Source: Clostridiales bacterium
GTDB taxonomy: Bacteria > Bacillota_A > Clostridia > Christensenellales > Aristaeellaceae
DNA: 5,844 bases
Direction: 5' to 3'
NCBI GenBank assembly: GCA_012514855.1
Contig: JAAYZL010000103.1
Location: 1-5,844, forward strand
Of the stretch, positions 5,472-5,844 are shown one piece after another. Under the pieces are notes generated by a model, which had not been told where the DNA came from, searched no databases, and saw nothing but the letters and a program-made list of their open reading frames with translations. Every line of letters begins with the position of its first letter. Positions within the stretch are counted from its first letter, which is position 1. Position numbers and translations under genes: made by a program.

Positions 5472-5501
5472 ATGGTATCACAGCCGGTATTACCATGTCA
5501 A
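5472..5501 (-). promoter_or_regulatory. Promoter with operator-like inverted repeat for the ribbon-helix-helix gene
   Basis: Minus strand: consensus -35 TTGACA (5496-5501), 18 bp, -10-like TACCAT (5472-5477). The arms ATGGTA (5472-5477) and TACCAT (5491-5496) form an inverted repeat exactly bracketing the spacer. On the plus strand GGTAT occurs twice, 12 bp apart (5474, 5486). Ribbon-helix-helix proteins often bind such closely spaced short repeats, so autorepression is a reasonable inference. Confidence 0.6.
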
Positions 5502-5520
5502 GCAGAATTTGGAAACGCGT

Positions 5521-5591
5521 CCAGAAGCCCCTAGAAGGCGGTTCTGGCGCTCAGGACGAGGAATCCCTCGTCCGCCGTCACAAAAACGGCG
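5521..5591. other. Cluster of three adjacent hairpins in a gene-free stretch
   Basis: CCAGAA/TTCTGG (5521-5526, 5542-5547) with a partly paired interior; GGACGAGG/CCTCGTCC with a 4-base loop (5554-5561, 5566-5573); CGCCGT/ACGGCG with a 7-base loop (5573-5578, 5586-5591). The stems follow each other with almost no gap. The rest of 5502-5720 shows no coding region I can support: reading frames there lack a good start, ribosome site or recognisable protein. Could be a structured RNA, a dispersed repeat, or leader sequence of something upstream. Confidence 0.45.
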
Positions 5592-5729
5592 TACAGAGGC
5601 GCACAGGAGTTCAACCACGGCGATCCAGACCGCCGCGGTCAGTCTCCCAGAGCGCATCGATGCAGACCGACGAATCCATTCACGGGGCGCCGCGCTCCCA
5701 CCCTGAAACGTTTGTGTTCGGCGGGCTCG

Positions 5730-5831
5730 CCCCCTTCCCCCCCGCGTCGCGCCTCCGGCGCTACCCCCCCTTCCCCCTTGTCCGCTTCGCGTCCCCCGCG
5801 CGGAAATCGATTTGGGCGGGGGGGAAGGGGG
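5730..5831. repeat. Three related polypyrimidine/polypurine blocks (mirror and inverted repeats)
   Basis: Block 1 at 5730-5743 is C5-TT-C7; block 2 at 5764-5777 is its exact mirror, C7-TT-C5; block 3 at 5818-5831 is G7-AA-G5, the reverse complement of block 1 (the match is 15 bp including the flanking G5744/C5817). The sequence between blocks is GC-rich with no gene. Such tracts can form hairpins, triplexes or quadruplexes. Confidence 0.8.
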
Positions 5832-5844
5832 CTCCTTGGGCCCG

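Noticed and set aside
5211..5573. Possible attachment-site pair: the tRNA 3' end and a partial match (GAATCCCTC then CCGCC) at 5561-5576
   Set aside because: Only 9 bases match without a gap, the second part needs a shift, and there is no integrase in the window. Too weak to call an integrated element.
5274..5706. Plus-strand frames of 86 and 114 codons after the tRNA
   Set aside because: Both are antisense to the ribbon-helix-helix gene or run through its promoter and the hairpin cluster; no ribosome site or recognisable protein.
5502..5844. A toxin gene paired with the small regulator
   Set aside because: The upstream stretch was read on both strands; frames are broken by stops or lack starts, and nothing resembles a known toxin.

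Overview
The window looks like a chromosomal segment from a high-GC bacterium, probably a Gram-positive one of the Bacillota/Clostridia type. The pointers are a secreted L,D-transpeptidase with SH3b domains and Pro/Thr linkers, a secreted PrsA/SurA-like foldase, strong AGGAGG-type ribosome sites, TGn-extended -10 promoters and a tRNA with an encoded CCA end. The assignment is an inference from gene style; no taxonomic marker is present.

Layout. Positions 1-194 hold a 74-bp tandem repeat whose last, degenerate copy runs across the stop codon of the first gene. Three genes follow on the minus strand. They are an aldo/keto reductase fused to a two-cluster ferredoxin domain (182-1294), a secreted parvulin-type peptidyl-prolyl isomerase (1363-2649), and a secreted multidomain L,D-transpeptidase (2869-4839). 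The last one ends in 26 PPTD-like tetrapeptide units encoded by a 12-bp minisatellite. The foldase and the transpeptidase each have their own promoter. The reductase has only an intrinsic terminator in front of it, so it probably depends on readthrough or on a promoter inside the foldase gene.

Positions 4855-5137 are a regulatory region. It contains the transpeptidase promoter (minus), a 12-bp inverted repeat that may insulate that promoter, and on the plus strand a promoter and a 69-bp-spaced direct repeat leading to tRNA-Ser(GGA) (5138-5230). The tRNA is followed by a hairpin and a strong terminator. The terminator overlaps the 3' end of a convergent 54-aa ribbon-helix-helix protein gene (5286-5450, minus). 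That gene has a consensus -35 and an operator-like inverted repeat in its promoter. Positions 5502-5844 contain no supportable gene, but do contain a cluster of hairpins and three related polypyrimidine/polypurine blocks.

The foldase and transpeptidase both act outside the membrane, on secreted-protein folding and peptidoglycan cross-linking. The reductase is a cytoplasmic redox enzyme with no evident link to them. No clear new multi-gene system is visible. The items most worth a second look are the small regulator with its operator, the tandem and minisatellite repeats, and the structured non-coding ends.
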